In this document: positions 36,342-44,963 of the stretch, one piece after another
Layout of the letters: each line of letters begins with the position of its first letter
How positions within the stretch are numbered: position 1 is the stretch's first letter
NCBI RefSeq assembly: GCF_036227265.1
Contig: NZ_CP109446.1
Span: 2,245,501-2,309,500, forward strand
Reading direction: 5' to 3'
From: Streptomyces sp. NBC_01476
GTDB lineage: Bacteria > Actinomycetota > Actinomycetes > Streptomycetales > Streptomycetaceae
Length of the DNA: 64,000 nt
Program-made: the position numbers and the translations under genes
The notes under the pieces: model-generated
What the model saw: the letters and a program-made list of their open reading frames with translations, nothing else
Database searches by the model: none
What the model was told of the DNA's origin: nothing

Positions 36342-38036
36342 TCCCGCAGTGACCGGGTGGGGGAGCTGCGCCGGCCCGGGGGCCGACCAGCCCCCCACCA
36401 GATCGCGGTAGAGCGGGGAGCGGGCCGGCAGGTCGTCGTGGGTGCCGCAGACCGCCCGGGCGCCGTCCAGCACCAGCACCCGCCCGGCCCGCCGGGCCGA
36501 GCTGATCCGGTGCGCGATCACCACCAGCGTGCCGCCCGGCCGGCCGGCGAACGCCGCCTCCGCCACCGCCTCGGCGGCCGGATCGAGGTGACAGGTCGCC
36601 TCGTCCAGCACCACAAGAGCGGCCGGGGCGAGATACGTACGGGCCAGCGCGACCAGTTGCCGCTCCCCCGCCGACAGCGTGGCCGGGTCGAACTCGGCCG
36701 CCAGCCCGCCGACCCGCTCCACCAGCCGGGCGGCGCCGACGGCACGCACCGCGGCGAGCACGGCGGCGTCCGACGGTCCGTCGCCGCACAGGTAGCGCAG
36801 GTTCTCCGCCACGGAGCCGTGGAAGACGTACGCCTCCTGCGGTACGAGGGCCGGCCGCCCGGCGGTGGCGACGCTGCCCCGGTCCGGGCGCAGCAGGCCC
36901 GCCGCGAGCGCCGCCAGCGTGGACTTGCCGATGCCGCTCGGGCCGACCACCGCCAGATGCTCGCCCGCCTCGACGGTCAGGTCCAGGTCGCGCAGCACCG
37001 GCTCGGCGGCCGGCCCGTATGCGAAGGTGACGCCGTGCAGTTCCAACGCCCGTCCCATTGGGGCCGGTTGGACCGATGGTGCGGCCGGGGACGGGCCGGG
37101 GTCCGAGGTGATCCGGGCCATCACCACACCCAGCCGGGTGCCGGCGGCGCTGAGGGTGTGCACGAGGTTCTGCAGCGCGGGCTGCAGGGACTGCGTCAGG
37201 TAGGTGAGCGCGCCGAGCAGGGCGCCGGGGGTGATCCGGCCGGTGCTGAGCAGCCAGGGGCCGCCCACCAGCAGCAGGACCACCGGGAACTGGCCGCCGA
37301 CGGCGAGCGCGGCGGCCCGGGCCACGCCCCAGCGGGCGAGCGACCGGGTGGCCCGCAGTTCGGCGTCGGTCCGGGCGTCCGCGCGGGCGGCCATCGGCTC
37401 TTCCGCGCCGCACGCGGTCACGTCCCGCAAGGCGCCGGCGAGGGCGCCGAGTTCCTCGGCGAGGGCCTCGTCGGCGGCGAGGAAACGGTGCTGGCGGCGG
37501 GCCAACGGCCGCAGCGCCAGGGCGAAGAGCGCGATGCCGGCCGCCAGCGGCGGGACGACGATCAGCAGCAGGACGGGCGCCAGCGCGCACATGCCGGCCA
37601 GCGCGCCGGCCGCGGTGAAGACGAACGACCGCAGCACCAGGACGAGTCCGCCGAAGGCGTCCCGGGCGATCTCCACCTGGTGCGTCAGCCGCGACACCAC
37701 CGACGAGTCGCCGGCCCGCCCCCGGGCCACCGCGGCGCGCAGCCCGCCGCGCACCACCCGCCGTACCAGCAGGTCCCGCAGCGGCTCGACCAGACCGGCG
37801 AGCGCCCGGAAGACCCGTGCGGTGCCGTACGCGCCCACCGGGACGGACACCGCGGCCAGGGCGAGCCACCACAGTCCGGTCCCCTGGCGGCCCCTGAGGA
37901 AACCGTCGTCCAGCGCCTTCGCGAGCGCGTACCCCATCAGGAACGTCTGCCCGGCCTCCAGCACCGACCAGGCGGACAGCATGCCGATGACGCCCGCCCG
38001 GCCCCGCAGATACGTCCGCAGCCGTGTCTCAGGCAT
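36318..38036 (-). CDS. ramB: ABC exporter half-molecule of the lanthipeptide cluster (RamB-like)
   Basis: The 572-residue protein has an N-terminal membrane domain of about six helices (residues 15-300) and a C-terminal ATPase with Walker A GPSGIGKST, signature LSAGERQLVALA and Walker B LVVLDEATCHLD. The degenerate signature (AGER rather than GGQ) is common in lanthipeptide exporters. It should pair with the adjacent RamA-like protein to export the modified peptide. The start overlaps the RamA-like stop by 8 bases. The 3' end overlaps ramR in the opposite direction. Confidence 0.9.
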   Translation of the reverse strand: MPETRLRTYLRGRAGVIGMLSAWSVLEAGQTFLMGYALAKALDDGFLRGRQGTGLWWLALAAVSVPVGAYGTARVFRALAGLVEPLRDLLVRRVVRGGLRAAVARGRAGDSSVVSRLTHQVEIARDAFGGLVLVLRSFVFTAAGALAGMCALAPVLLLIVVPPLAAGIALFALALRPLARRQHRFLAADEALAEELGALAGALRDVTACGAEEPMAARADARTDAELRATRSLARWGVARAAALAVGGQFPVVLLLVGGPWLLSTGRITPGALLGALTYLTQSLQPALQNLVHTLSAAGTRLGVVMARITSDPGPSPAAPSVQPAPMGRALELHGVTFAYGPAAEPVLRDLDLTVEAGEHLAVVGPSGIGKSTLAALAAGLLRPDRGSVATAGRPALVPQEAYVFHGSVAENLRYLCGDGPSDAAVLAAVRAVGAARLVERVGGLAAEFDPATLSAGERQLVALARTYLAPAALVVLDEATCHLDPAAEAVAEAAFAGRPGGTLVVIAHRISSARRAGRVLVLDGARAVCGTHDDLPARSPLYRDLVGGWSAPGPAQLPHPVTAGLHPPGDL

Positions 38037-40137
38037 GCCGGGTCTCCTTCTTCTCCGGGTGCGGGTCGATGCCGGCGGTGCCGTTGGTGCCGGTGGACCC
38101 GGCGGACCCGGTGGACCCGGCGGACCCGGTGGACCCGGCGGACCCGGTGGACCCGGCGGTCCCGGTGGACCCGGCGGTCCCGGTGGACCCGGTGGACCCG
38201 GTGGACCCGGCGGCGAACAGGTCGCGGTAGTCCGGGTCGGCCCACAGTTCCCCGTGCGGGGCCAGGGCGCGCAGCCTGCCGGCGTCCAGCCAGGCCACCA
38301 GGTCCGCCCGCGCGGCGGTGGCGGCCCTGTGGGTGATGAGCAGCCGGGTCCGGCCGCGGTGGGTTCGCGACAGGGCCCGGGCCACGTGCAGTTCGGTCAC
38401 CGTGTCGAGACTGGAGGTCGCGTCGTCCAGCACCAGCAGCCGTCCGGCGTGCGCGAACGCCCGTGCCAGGCCGAGGCGTTGCACCTCGCCGCCGGACATC
38501 GGCGCCTGGGCCAGCGGGGTGTCGTAACCGCCGGGGAGCCGCGTCACGAAGGCGTCGGCGCCGGCCGCCCGGGCGGCGTCCACAACTGCCGTACGTGGCA
38601 GGGGCCGTGGCCCGAAGCCGACGGCGTCCGCGATGGACTCGCCAAGCAGCACGGGACGTTCGAAGGCGTACGCGACGGCCGCCCGCAGTCCGGCCCTGCT
38701 CAGCTCGGGCAGCGGCTGCCCGTCGAGGAGCACGGTCCCCTCTTCCGGATCGGCCAACCGCCCCGCCAGCGCGGCCAGTACGGACTTCCCCGACCCCGAC
38801 CGCCCCACCACCGCGACGCACGCCCCACCGGGCACGCGCAGATCCAGCCCCTCCAGCACGGTCTCCCCTCCGCGCAGCGCGGTGACCCCCCGGAACTCCA
38901 CCACCCCCCGAGCGGCCGGCACCCTCTCCAGGGAATTCGGCGCACCCCGGAACGGCCCGGCCCCGGCCGGAAGTTCACCGCCGGCGCCGGCCGGACGCTC
39001 ACGCAGGTCACCCTCCGCCGACACCCCGGGCTTTGTCCCGGCGGTAACGCGCGGATCGGATGTCGGTGCACGGTCGGCCGGGCCCTGCTCGGAGGGGGAA
39101 TGCGGCGGGAGTTGGCGGGGCAGGCCCGGGCCGGAGGCCGCGGCGGCCGGGGTCGGGATAGGGGCGACGCCCTCCAGGGAGCGGGCGCCGTAGGTCTTCA
39201 GCGGGGTGTCCAGCACCGCGGTCAGCCGGGCCGCGGCGGCACGGCCGCGTACCAGGGCGCCCAACTGGCCGACGACCAGACCGATTCCGGTGGCCAGCGT
39301 GGCGTAGCGGGACGCGGCGAGGAGGTCACCGACGGAGATCGCGCCCTGGGTCAGGCGCAGGCCCGCGACGGACAGGACGACGATCTGCAGCAGCGGGACG
39401 AGGACGGCGGCCTGGGCGGTGGCACGGCCCTGCACGTGCCACATCCGGTGGCCCTGGGCGGTGAGTTCGGCCAGGGGCCGCAGCACCCGGGCGTTCTCGC
39501 GGGACTCGGTGCCGGCCGCGGCGATGGTGCGCGCCCCGCCCAGCGCCTCCAGCAGGAGCGAGGCGATCCGGCCCTGGGCGTCCTGGTAGCGGGTGATGGA
39601 GTCGGAGGACGCGCGGGCGAAGCGGCGCACGAGCAGAGCCAGCGGCGGCGCGCCGAGCAGGAAGGCGGCGGCGAGCCAGGGGTCGGTGAGGCCGAGCATG
39701 ACGATGCCGCCGAGGGGAGCGGCCAAGGTGGCGGGCAGGGCCGCCGCGGCGACGGGCGCGCTGCCCGCGTCCGCGGCGTTGCCGACCAGTCGGGTCACGA
39801 GGTCGCCGCCGCCCGGCGCGCTGGCGGCGGGTCCGGCGTCGAGCACGTGCCGTACCGCCCGGCGGCGCAGCCCCGCCGTGATCCGCGCCGCGGTGGTGGC
39901 GCCCAGCATGTCCGCGGCGGCCCCGAGGGCGGTCTGCCCGGCGACGATCGCCGCGCAGATCCCCACCCAGCCGGCCGCGGACCGCCCGCGCAGCAGCAGG
40001 TCCAGTGCGTGGCCGAGCGCCGCGGGCAGCCACAGGCCGAGCCCGGCGACGCCGAGCCCGAGCAGGGCGAGCACCGCCAGCCGCCAGGCGCAGGCCCGGG
40101 AAGCGGTCAGCAAGACTCGATCGGCCCTGTTGTGCAC
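38029..40137 (-). CDS. ramA: ABC exporter half-molecule of the lanthipeptide cluster (RamA-like), with repeat tail
   Basis: The 702-residue protein has a membrane domain (about six helices, residues 15-300), a Pro/Gly/Ala-rich insertion (about 330-415) and an ATPase with Walker A GRSGSGKS, signature MSGGEVQRLGLA and Walker B LLVLDDATSSLD. The C-terminal 60 residues include a tandem of GSTGST, GSTGTA and GSTGSA units, encoded by 9-base repeats, making the protein longer than typical RamA. The GTG start has AAGGAG nine bases upstream. It lies 280 bases downstream of the precursor gene and is separated from it by a strong hairpin. Confidence 0.9.
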   Translation of the reverse strand: MHNRADRVLLTASRACAWRLAVLALLGLGVAGLGLWLPAALGHALDLLLRGRSAAGWVGICAAIVAGQTALGAAADMLGATTAARITAGLRRRAVRHVLDAGPAASAPGGGDLVTRLVGNAADAGSAPVAAAALPATLAAPLGGIVMLGLTDPWLAAAFLLGAPPLALLVRRFARASSDSITRYQDAQGRIASLLLEALGGARTIAAAGTESRENARVLRPLAELTAQGHRMWHVQGRATAQAAVLVPLLQIVVLSVAGLRLTQGAISVGDLLAASRYATLATGIGLVVGQLGALVRGRAAAARLTAVLDTPLKTYGARSLEGVAPIPTPAAAASGPGLPRQLPPHSPSEQGPADRAPTSDPRVTAGTKPGVSAEGDLRERPAGAGGELPAGAGPFRGAPNSLERVPAARGVVEFRGVTALRGGETVLEGLDLRVPGGACVAVVGRSGSGKSVLAALAGRLADPEEGTVLLDGQPLPELSRAGLRAAVAYAFERPVLLGESIADAVGFGPRPLPRTAVVDAARAAGADAFVTRLPGGYDTPLAQAPMSGGEVQRLGLARAFAHAGRLLVLDDATSSLDTVTELHVARALSRTHRGRTRLLITHRAATAARADLVAWLDAGRLRALAPHGELWADPDYRDLFAAGSTGSTGSTGTAGSTGTAGSTGSAGSTGSAGSTGSAGSTGTNGTAGIDPHPEKKETRHA
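38091..38212. repeat. 9-base tandem repeat encoding a GST/GSA tail
   Basis: About thirteen imperfect copies of GGACCCGGT/GGACCCGGC (plus strand) encode the Gly-Ser-Thr/Ala tail of the RamA-like protein. The other strand reads as a collagen-like GPG frame, which is an artefact. Length variation between strains is likely. Confidence 0.85.
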
Positions 40138-40290
40138 GACAGGCGTCTCCTTCTGGCTGGGTTCCCCGCGGCCGGTTCGCCGTCACCGGTGGGCCGGGAA
40201 CGGCCCCGGCCCCGGCGTCCGGTGGGAGGGACGGCCGGGGCCGGGGGTGCTGCCGGTGGCGTTGCCGGCTCCCGGCTGCAGGGAAAAGCC

Positions 40291-40372
40291 GGGTGCCGGT
40301 GGTGCCGGTAGTGCTCGTGCTGTCGGTAGTGCTGGTGGTGCCGGTAGTGCCGGTAGTGCCGGTGGTGCCGGG
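40291..40372. repeat. imperfect GGTAGTGCC-type tandem repeat between ramS and ramA
   Basis: Repeated GGTGCCGGT/GGTAGTGCC units occupy about 80 bases of the gap between the precursor gene and the exporter gene. There is no coding role and it ends at the ramS hairpin. It may be a product of replication slippage. Confidence 0.6.
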
Positions 40373-40407
40373 CCCGGGGCGGCGGAGCGAGGTCCGCCGC
40401 CCCGGGC
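40372..40407 (-). terminator. 15-bp hairpin downstream of the lanthipeptide precursor gene
   Basis: GCCCGGGGCGGCGGA (40372-40386) pairs perfectly with TCCGCCGCCCCGGGC (40393-40407) around a 6-base loop, 12 bases after the ramS stop. It could stop or attenuate transcription and stabilise the ramC-ramS message, giving more precursor than exporter. Confidence 0.85.
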
Positions 40408-40418
40408 TCAGGGGTGGG

Positions 40419-40547
40419 TCACAGGCAGATCAGGAAGCTGACCGAGCTGATGCAGCCGATCAGGCTCAGCGAGCTGGCCCCCTGGCCGCCCCCGCCGCCC
40501 TGGCCGTGCTCGACGGGCTCGAGGTTCTGGAGGTCGAGAAGCGCCAT
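40419..40547 (-). CDS. ramS: class III lanthipeptide precursor (SapB/RamS-like), 42 residues
   Basis: This short gene encodes a 42-residue peptide. The leader has the class III recognition motif LLDLQNLE (residues 3-10), and a Gly/Gln-rich stretch (15-23) precedes the core. The core contains two perfect Ser-xx-Ser-xxx-Cys motifs: Ser25/Ser28/Cys32 and Ser34/Ser37/Cys41, the pattern cyclised to lanthionine or labionin rings. An AGGA site lies nine bases before the ATG. It sits between the synthetase and exporter genes exactly as ramS does in the SapB locus. The product is probably a surfactant-like morphogen for aerial hyphae. Confidence 0.93.
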   Translation of the reverse strand: MALLDLQNLEPVEHGQGGGGGQGASSLSLIGCISSVSFLICL

Positions 40548-40622
40548 GTCAGGTTGTCCTTTCAGTGGAACTCACGGTTGGAAACTGGGTGGTGCACGGT
40601 CCCGGTCGCAGCCGGTCCCGGT

Positions 40623-43589
40623 TCATGGGCCCGCCACCGGTGGTGGCGGGAGGAAGGGCAGCCGCGCCGGGGTGTCCCCGAGCGCCGCGCCCAGTGCGAG
40701 GAGGCAGCCGGCGGTACCGGTGCCGAGGTCCATGGACAGCCGCATCAGCTGGTTGCCGGGGAAGGCGAGGCCGCCGCCGTAGGGCATGCCGTACCAGCCG
40801 AGCGCGTCGATCTGCGCGGCCAGTGCGCCCTCGGGTACGCCGGGGGTGGTGGTCCTGGCGAGGTGCAGCACCATGCCGGCGCGGCCGGCGAAGAGCCCCG
40901 GCTGGGCGTAGAGCCGCAGGGTCGCCGCGCGCACGATGTCGCGGCGGGCCTGCTCGAAGCGGTCGGCGGTGGCGGGCTCCGGTGCGTCGCCGTGCCGGGC
41001 CAGGGCGAGGAAGTCGTCGAGCACCAGGCCGATGCCCACGCTGCCGTCGCCGGCGTACGGCATGGTGCGCCAGCCTTCGTCGACCTCCAGACTGCCGCTC
41101 GCAGTGTGCACGCAGGAGTCGAGGTCCAGGTGCAGCGCGCGGGCGGCATGGCCGAGCAGCGCCGGGACGCCGGTCTGTTCGTAGAGCCGCAGGAAGAGCA
41201 GGGCGGGACCGGTGGCGCCGCGCAGCAGGCCGGCGCGGCGGGTGGCGGCGGCGCTGCCGGGTTCGGCGGCGAGCCGGGCGGCGACGATGCCGGCCGCTTC
41301 CAGCGCGCGTTCCCGCAGGACGGTTTCTCCGGTGGTGCGGGAGAGGTGCTCCAGCACCAGGCCGATGCCGGCGAGGCCGCCGTTGAGGTCGGAGGCGAGC
41401 CGCTGCCAGTTCTCGGCGAGCAGGGTGCGTATCAGGTCGAGGGCGCGGCCGGGGTGCCCGAGGCGTTCCAGCACATAGGCGACGCCGGCCAGGCCGTCGT
41501 ACAGCCCGAGCGGGGTGCCGTCGGGCAGCACGCGGGTACGCTCCAGCAGCCAGCGCTCCCCCGCGGCGTACCGCGGGGCCCCCGTCTCGGCGAGCGCGTA
41601 CAGCACCCCGGCCGCCCCGTGTGCGATCCCGAGCCCGCCGCCCGCGGAGAACTGTGTGATGTCCCCGGGGAAGAGCCGGTCCTCCCGCCCGGGCGTCGCC
41701 GACGCGAGGATCGCCCCGACCATGGCGTCCCGCGCCCCGCCCCACTCCCCCGGCTCAGCGGGCAGATACCCCCCGTCCCCGCCCGCCGGTCTCTCCCGCC
41801 CGGCCGGCGCGACCACGCCGCCCCCGCCGGCGCCGGCCCTCCGGACCCCGCCGCCAGTCCCCCCGGCACCGGCAGCCACCAGCCCGTCCCCGACCGCGCC
41901 ATCCACGGACCGCCCGCCACCCGCAGGGACCCGCCCCCGTGCGTCCCCGCCCCGCCCGGCGGGAATCGGCACCGGCCCGCCTCCGTCCGCGCCGCCCGCG
42001 GACCCCCCGGCACCGCCACCCGCAGGGACCCGCCCCCGGTCGTCCCCGCCCCGCCCGGCGGCAGCCGGCTCCCGGTCGGCCGGCGCCGGACCCGGCAGGG
42101 TCAACCCGCCCGTGGCCATGGCCGGTTGAGGGGAGGAGGCGGGGCCGGTGATCTCTGCCACCGCTTCGTCCAGGAAGGCCCGCGGCACCGGGAATTCCGC
42201 GGCGATCACGTCCGCCAGGTGGGCCGCCTTCGCACGGTCGATGGCCAGGAGCGTGGTGACCGGGAGGAAGAGGGCGAGGCGCAGGCAGGCGAGGGCGTAC
42301 GTGTCGACCGCGAAGCCGCGCCGGTCGGGCGGGGCGACGAAGCCGGGGTGGGCGACGATCTGCCGGCCCTGGTCCGCCCCGGGCGCCGCCGCCTCGAAGT
42401 CCAGCAGCGACACCGTCTCCTCGTCCGGCGCGACCATGATGTTGAACATGTGGAGGTCGTTGAAGACGATCCCCCGGGAGTGCACCGCGGCCACCGCCGC
42501 CTCGACGCCCGCGTTGATCCGCAGCGCCCAGCGGGTGTAGTCGGCGACCGCGGCCGGGTCCGGCCGGTCGGTGAGCAGCGGATGGCGCAGGCCGAAGAAG
42601 GAGTTGAGCGGCTTGCCCTCGACGAAGTCCATCACCAGGAAGCGGTGGTCGCCGACGGTGAACCAGTCCCGCACCTCGGGAGCCACGCCCAGCCCGGACA
42701 GCTTCCGCAGAGCGTCCCGTTCGCGCTCCAGCCGGGCCACCGCGTCCGCGCCGTCGGAGGCGAGCCCGGCGTGCGGGCGGCCCTCCTTGAGCACGACCTT
42801 CGCGCCGCTCCTGGTGTCGGTGCCGGTGTAGACACCGCCGCCGTTGGAGAAGTGCAGCGCCTTCTCGATGCGGTAGGGCAGGCCGGCGACCGTCGTGGCG
42901 TTCCGCGCGGCCAGCTCCGGCGCGAGGAAGACCGGCAGGGTCACCCAGTCCGGGACGTGGAAGGCGGGTGTCCGGCTGTCCGGCACCAGCCTCCCCTCGT
43001 TGTCCTCGACGGCCGGCACGAGGGTGCCGTGCTCGCCGACGCAGTACCGCTTGGCGAAGGCGCCGTACCGCACGTACAGCGGCCCTTCGCGCCAGCGGAG
43101 GTCGGTGAGGATGTACGGGCCCTGCTCGCCGTCGAGCAGCTCGCCGAGCTCCTGGAGGACCACCCGCAGCCGGGACTCGTCCGCCGGGTAGATGGTGACG
43201 AATTTCCCGCTGGTGTCGCGGCCCGCGTATTTCGAGTTCCGCAGGTGGAGCAGTTGCGGGCTCGGCACGAATTTGAACGGGATGTGCCGGGGAACGCAGT
43301 AGTCCCAGACTTTCGCCGCCACTTTTTCGGCGTTTTCCAGACCGGCAGAGACATGGATTTTCCAGCCCTGCGTCGGATAGGCGTCCGCACCGGCGGGCGG
43401 GTCGATATGCAACCAGTCCCCGTTGCGCAACGACCGCCAGCCGGCCGGGACTTCACGCTGGGCGGTTTCGAAGCGCGCCACGGATCCGGTTTCCGCCACC
43501 GCATCGGAATCAGCGCCGGCCGGCAAACGGTCCAGGCTCTCGTAGAAATAGCGGTCGGCGAGACAGAAGACTTCGTAGCGGTTGTCCAT
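40623..43589 (-). CDS. ramC: class III lanthionine synthetase LanKC (RamC-like)
   Basis: The 988-residue protein has three domains. The N-terminal lyase-like region (about 1-230) is followed by a Ser/Thr kinase (about 235-470) with ATP Lys in VVLKEG near 268, a modified catalytic loop FNDLHMFNIM near 374, and LLDFEAA near 397 for the DFG position. A LanC-like cyclase runs from about 620 to the end. It lacks the Cys-Cys-His zinc site, as usual for class III. The enzyme phosphorylates and dehydrates Ser of the precursor and forms the rings. An approximately 130-residue Gly/Ala/Pro insertion joins kinase and cyclase. GGAGGGGG precedes the ATG. Confidence 0.95.
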   Translation of the reverse strand: MDNRYEVFCLADRYFYESLDRLPAGADSDAVAETGSVARFETAQREVPAGWRSLRNGDWLHIDPPAGADAYPTQGWKIHVSAGLENAEKVAAKVWDYCVPRHIPFKFVPSPQLLHLRNSKYAGRDTSGKFVTIYPADESRLRVVLQELGELLDGEQGPYILTDLRWREGPLYVRYGAFAKRYCVGEHGTLVPAVEDNEGRLVPDSRTPAFHVPDWVTLPVFLAPELAARNATTVAGLPYRIEKALHFSNGGGVYTGTDTRSGAKVVLKEGRPHAGLASDGADAVARLERERDALRKLSGLGVAPEVRDWFTVGDHRFLVMDFVEGKPLNSFFGLRHPLLTDRPDPAAVADYTRWALRINAGVEAAVAAVHSRGIVFNDLHMFNIMVAPDEETVSLLDFEAAAPGADQGRQIVAHPGFVAPPDRRGFAVDTYALACLRLALFLPVTTLLAIDRAKAAHLADVIAAEFPVPRAFLDEAVAEITGPASSPQPAMATGGLTLPGPAPADREPAAAGRGGDDRGRVPAGGGAGGSAGGADGGGPVPIPAGRGGDARGRVPAGGGRSVDGAVGDGLVAAGAGGTGGGVRRAGAGGGGVVAPAGRERPAGGDGGYLPAEPGEWGGARDAMVGAILASATPGREDRLFPGDITQFSAGGGLGIAHGAAGVLYALAETGAPRYAAGERWLLERTRVLPDGTPLGLYDGLAGVAYVLERLGHPGRALDLIRTLLAENWQRLASDLNGGLAGIGLVLEHLSRTTGETVLRERALEAAGIVAARLAAEPGSAAATRRAGLLRGATGPALLFLRLYEQTGVPALLGHAARALHLDLDSCVHTASGSLEVDEGWRTMPYAGDGSVGIGLVLDDFLALARHGDAPEPATADRFEQARRDIVRAATLRLYAQPGLFAGRAGMVLHLARTTTPGVPEGALAAQIDALGWYGMPYGGGLAFPGNQLMRLSMDLGTGTAGCLLALGAALGDTPARLPFLPPPPVAGP
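41918..42063. repeat. 99-base repeat unit within the ramC linker
   Basis: Two copies of a 46-base segment (41918-41963 and 42017-42062) differ at about two or three positions and lie 99 bases apart, in frame. They encode the repeated AGRGGD-RGRVPAGGG part of the linker between kinase and cyclase of the lanthionine synthetase. The linker therefore appears to have grown by in-frame duplication. Confidence 0.75.
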
Positions 43590-44095
43590 CGATCCCCCTC
43601 CAGTGGCGACGGAGGAAGACTCGCACGGTGCGATGAATGCGGAGAAGTCACCGATGTCATCTCATGGCCGTGCGGAACGCACGGTTCCGGCGGACGCTCC
43701 GCACAGCCGGCGGGCGGCGCCCGGGGCGGCGGCCTTCCCCGCGCGGGCAGCGCCGGACCGGCACCGGGCGGACAGCGCCAGAGGGGCAGAGCCGGCGGCT
43801 GCCGAAACGGTTCTCGCAGGCCCGCCGCGAGCCTCCCGGCGGCCGGCGGCAAGCGGTGCGAACTGCTGATCTTCACCAGGTCCGCCCAAAAGGTCCATGC
43901 CCTGTGGACTTTCGGGGTGTACCCGGCCAACAAGCGCAGGCGACAGGGGAGTTGACTGTCCGCATACGATTACCCCATAGGGCGTTATGGGGCAATAGTG
44001 CACCTCTGCAACCTTGTCTCCGAATTTTCCAGAAACGATCTGGACCCCGCGAGAGCGGAACGGCAGACTCAGATCCAGCATCAAGAAGGGACACC
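43590..44095. other. divergent region between ramC and the XRE regulator gene
   Basis: No gene is supported here. It must carry the ramC promoter and RamR sites on the left, but I could not pick them out. On the right, TTGACT at 43952-43957 is a good -35 for the XRE gene with a -10 about 18 bases on. An inverted repeat there is listed separately. Confidence 0.45.
43973..43992. promoter_or_regulatory. CCCCATA/TATGGGG inverted repeat at the XRE gene promoter
   Basis: CCCCATA (43973-43979) and TATGGGG (43986-43992) form a perfect 7-bp dyad with a 6-base centre. It overlaps the expected -10 region downstream of TTGACT, a position suited to repression, perhaps autoregulation by the helix-turn-helix protein encoded next to it. 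Confidence 0.6.
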
Positions 44096-44950
44096 ATGCC
44101 GCTCAGAAGCACCGCAACCGCCCGCCAGGAGCGCCTCGGTGCGGAGCTACGGAAGATGCGGGAGGCCGCGGGCATCACCGCCCGGGACACCGCGCGGCTG
44201 CTCGGCACCGATCCGGCGAAGGTGAGTCACATCGAGGCGGGCAGGCTGGGCGTCAGCGAGGAGCGTTTACGGCGTCTTGCCGCGTTCTACGAGTGCGGTG
44301 ACACCTCGCTCATCGACGCGCTCGTCAGCATGGCCAACGGGCAAGGCCGCAAGGGCTGGTGGGAGGCCTACCGCGGTGTCGTCCCCGCGGCGCTGCTCGA
44401 CGTGGCGGAGCTTGAGCACCATGCGACCCGGCTGCGTACCATCCAGATCACCCATGTCCCGGGGGTCTTCCAGACCGAGGACTACACCCGGACGGTCTTC
44501 GGCTACGCGATACCCCCGCTGCCGGAGAACGAACTGGAGGCGCGGGTCGCCCAGCGCCTCGAACGCTCCGGCGTGCTGTACCGCGACACGGCCCCGCCGT
44601 ACGAGGCGCTGATCCACGAGGCGGCGCTGCGGATGCGGTTCGGCGGCGGGAAGGTCGCGCGGGCCCAGTTGGAGCACATCCAGGAACTGAGCCACCTGCC
44701 GCACATAAGCGTTCGGGTGATCCCCTTCGCGGCGGACGGGCACATCGGGTCCGGACACGCGATGCTCTACGCGAGCGGGCCGGTACGGCCGCTCGACACG
44801 GTGCAGATCGACTCCGCGCACGGCATCAGCTTTCTGCACGCCGCCCCGCACCTGGCCAACTACAGCGTCCTGTACGACACCCTCGCAGCGGTGGCCCTCG
44901 ACCGGTCCCGGTCACGTGAATTCATCCACACCATCTCCCGCGACCTCTGA
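44096..44950 (+). CDS. XRE family regulator with DUF5753 (WhiJ-like)
   Basis: The 284-residue protein has an N-terminal helix-turn-helix (LGAELRKMREAAGITARDTARL then DPAKVSHIEAGRLGVSE) and the DUF5753 domain with QTEDYTRTVFGY and VRVIPFAADGH. Proteins of this type are abundant in Streptomyces and commonly act with an adjacent DUF397 protein; WhiJ is a developmental example. It is followed after 13 bases by such a gene. Its position next to the morphogen cluster is suggestive but does not prove it controls it. Confidence 0.92.
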   Translation: MPLRSTATARQERLGAELRKMREAAGITARDTARLLGTDPAKVSHIEAGRLGVSEERLRRLAAFYECGDTSLIDALVSMANGQGRKGWWEAYRGVVPAALLDVAELEHHATRLRTIQITHVPGVFQTEDYTRTVFGYAIPPLPENELEARVAQRLERSGVLYRDTAPPYEALIHEAALRMRFGGGKVARAQLEHIQELSHLPHISVRVIPFAADGHIGSGHAMLYASGPVRPLDTVQIDSAHGISFLHAAPHLANYSVLYDTLAAVALDRSRSREFIHTISRDL

Positions 44951-44963
44951 AAGGCTCCCACCC

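Noticed and set aside
38091..38212. Possible CRISPR-like array
   Set aside because: Units are 9 bases without spacers, are in frame, and encode a protein tail.
37204..40311. A very long plus-strand frame with a collagen-like Gly-Pro-Gly repeat
   Set aside because: It lies antisense to two clear ABC transporter genes and the collagen-like run is only the complement of the GST/GSA-encoding repeat. No start signal or domain supports it.
40005..43955. A 1316-codon plus-strand frame covering the lanthionine synthetase and precursor genes
   Set aside because: It is a shadow of the high-GC minus-strand synthetase. Its composition is an Arg/Gly/Glu mixture without any domain.
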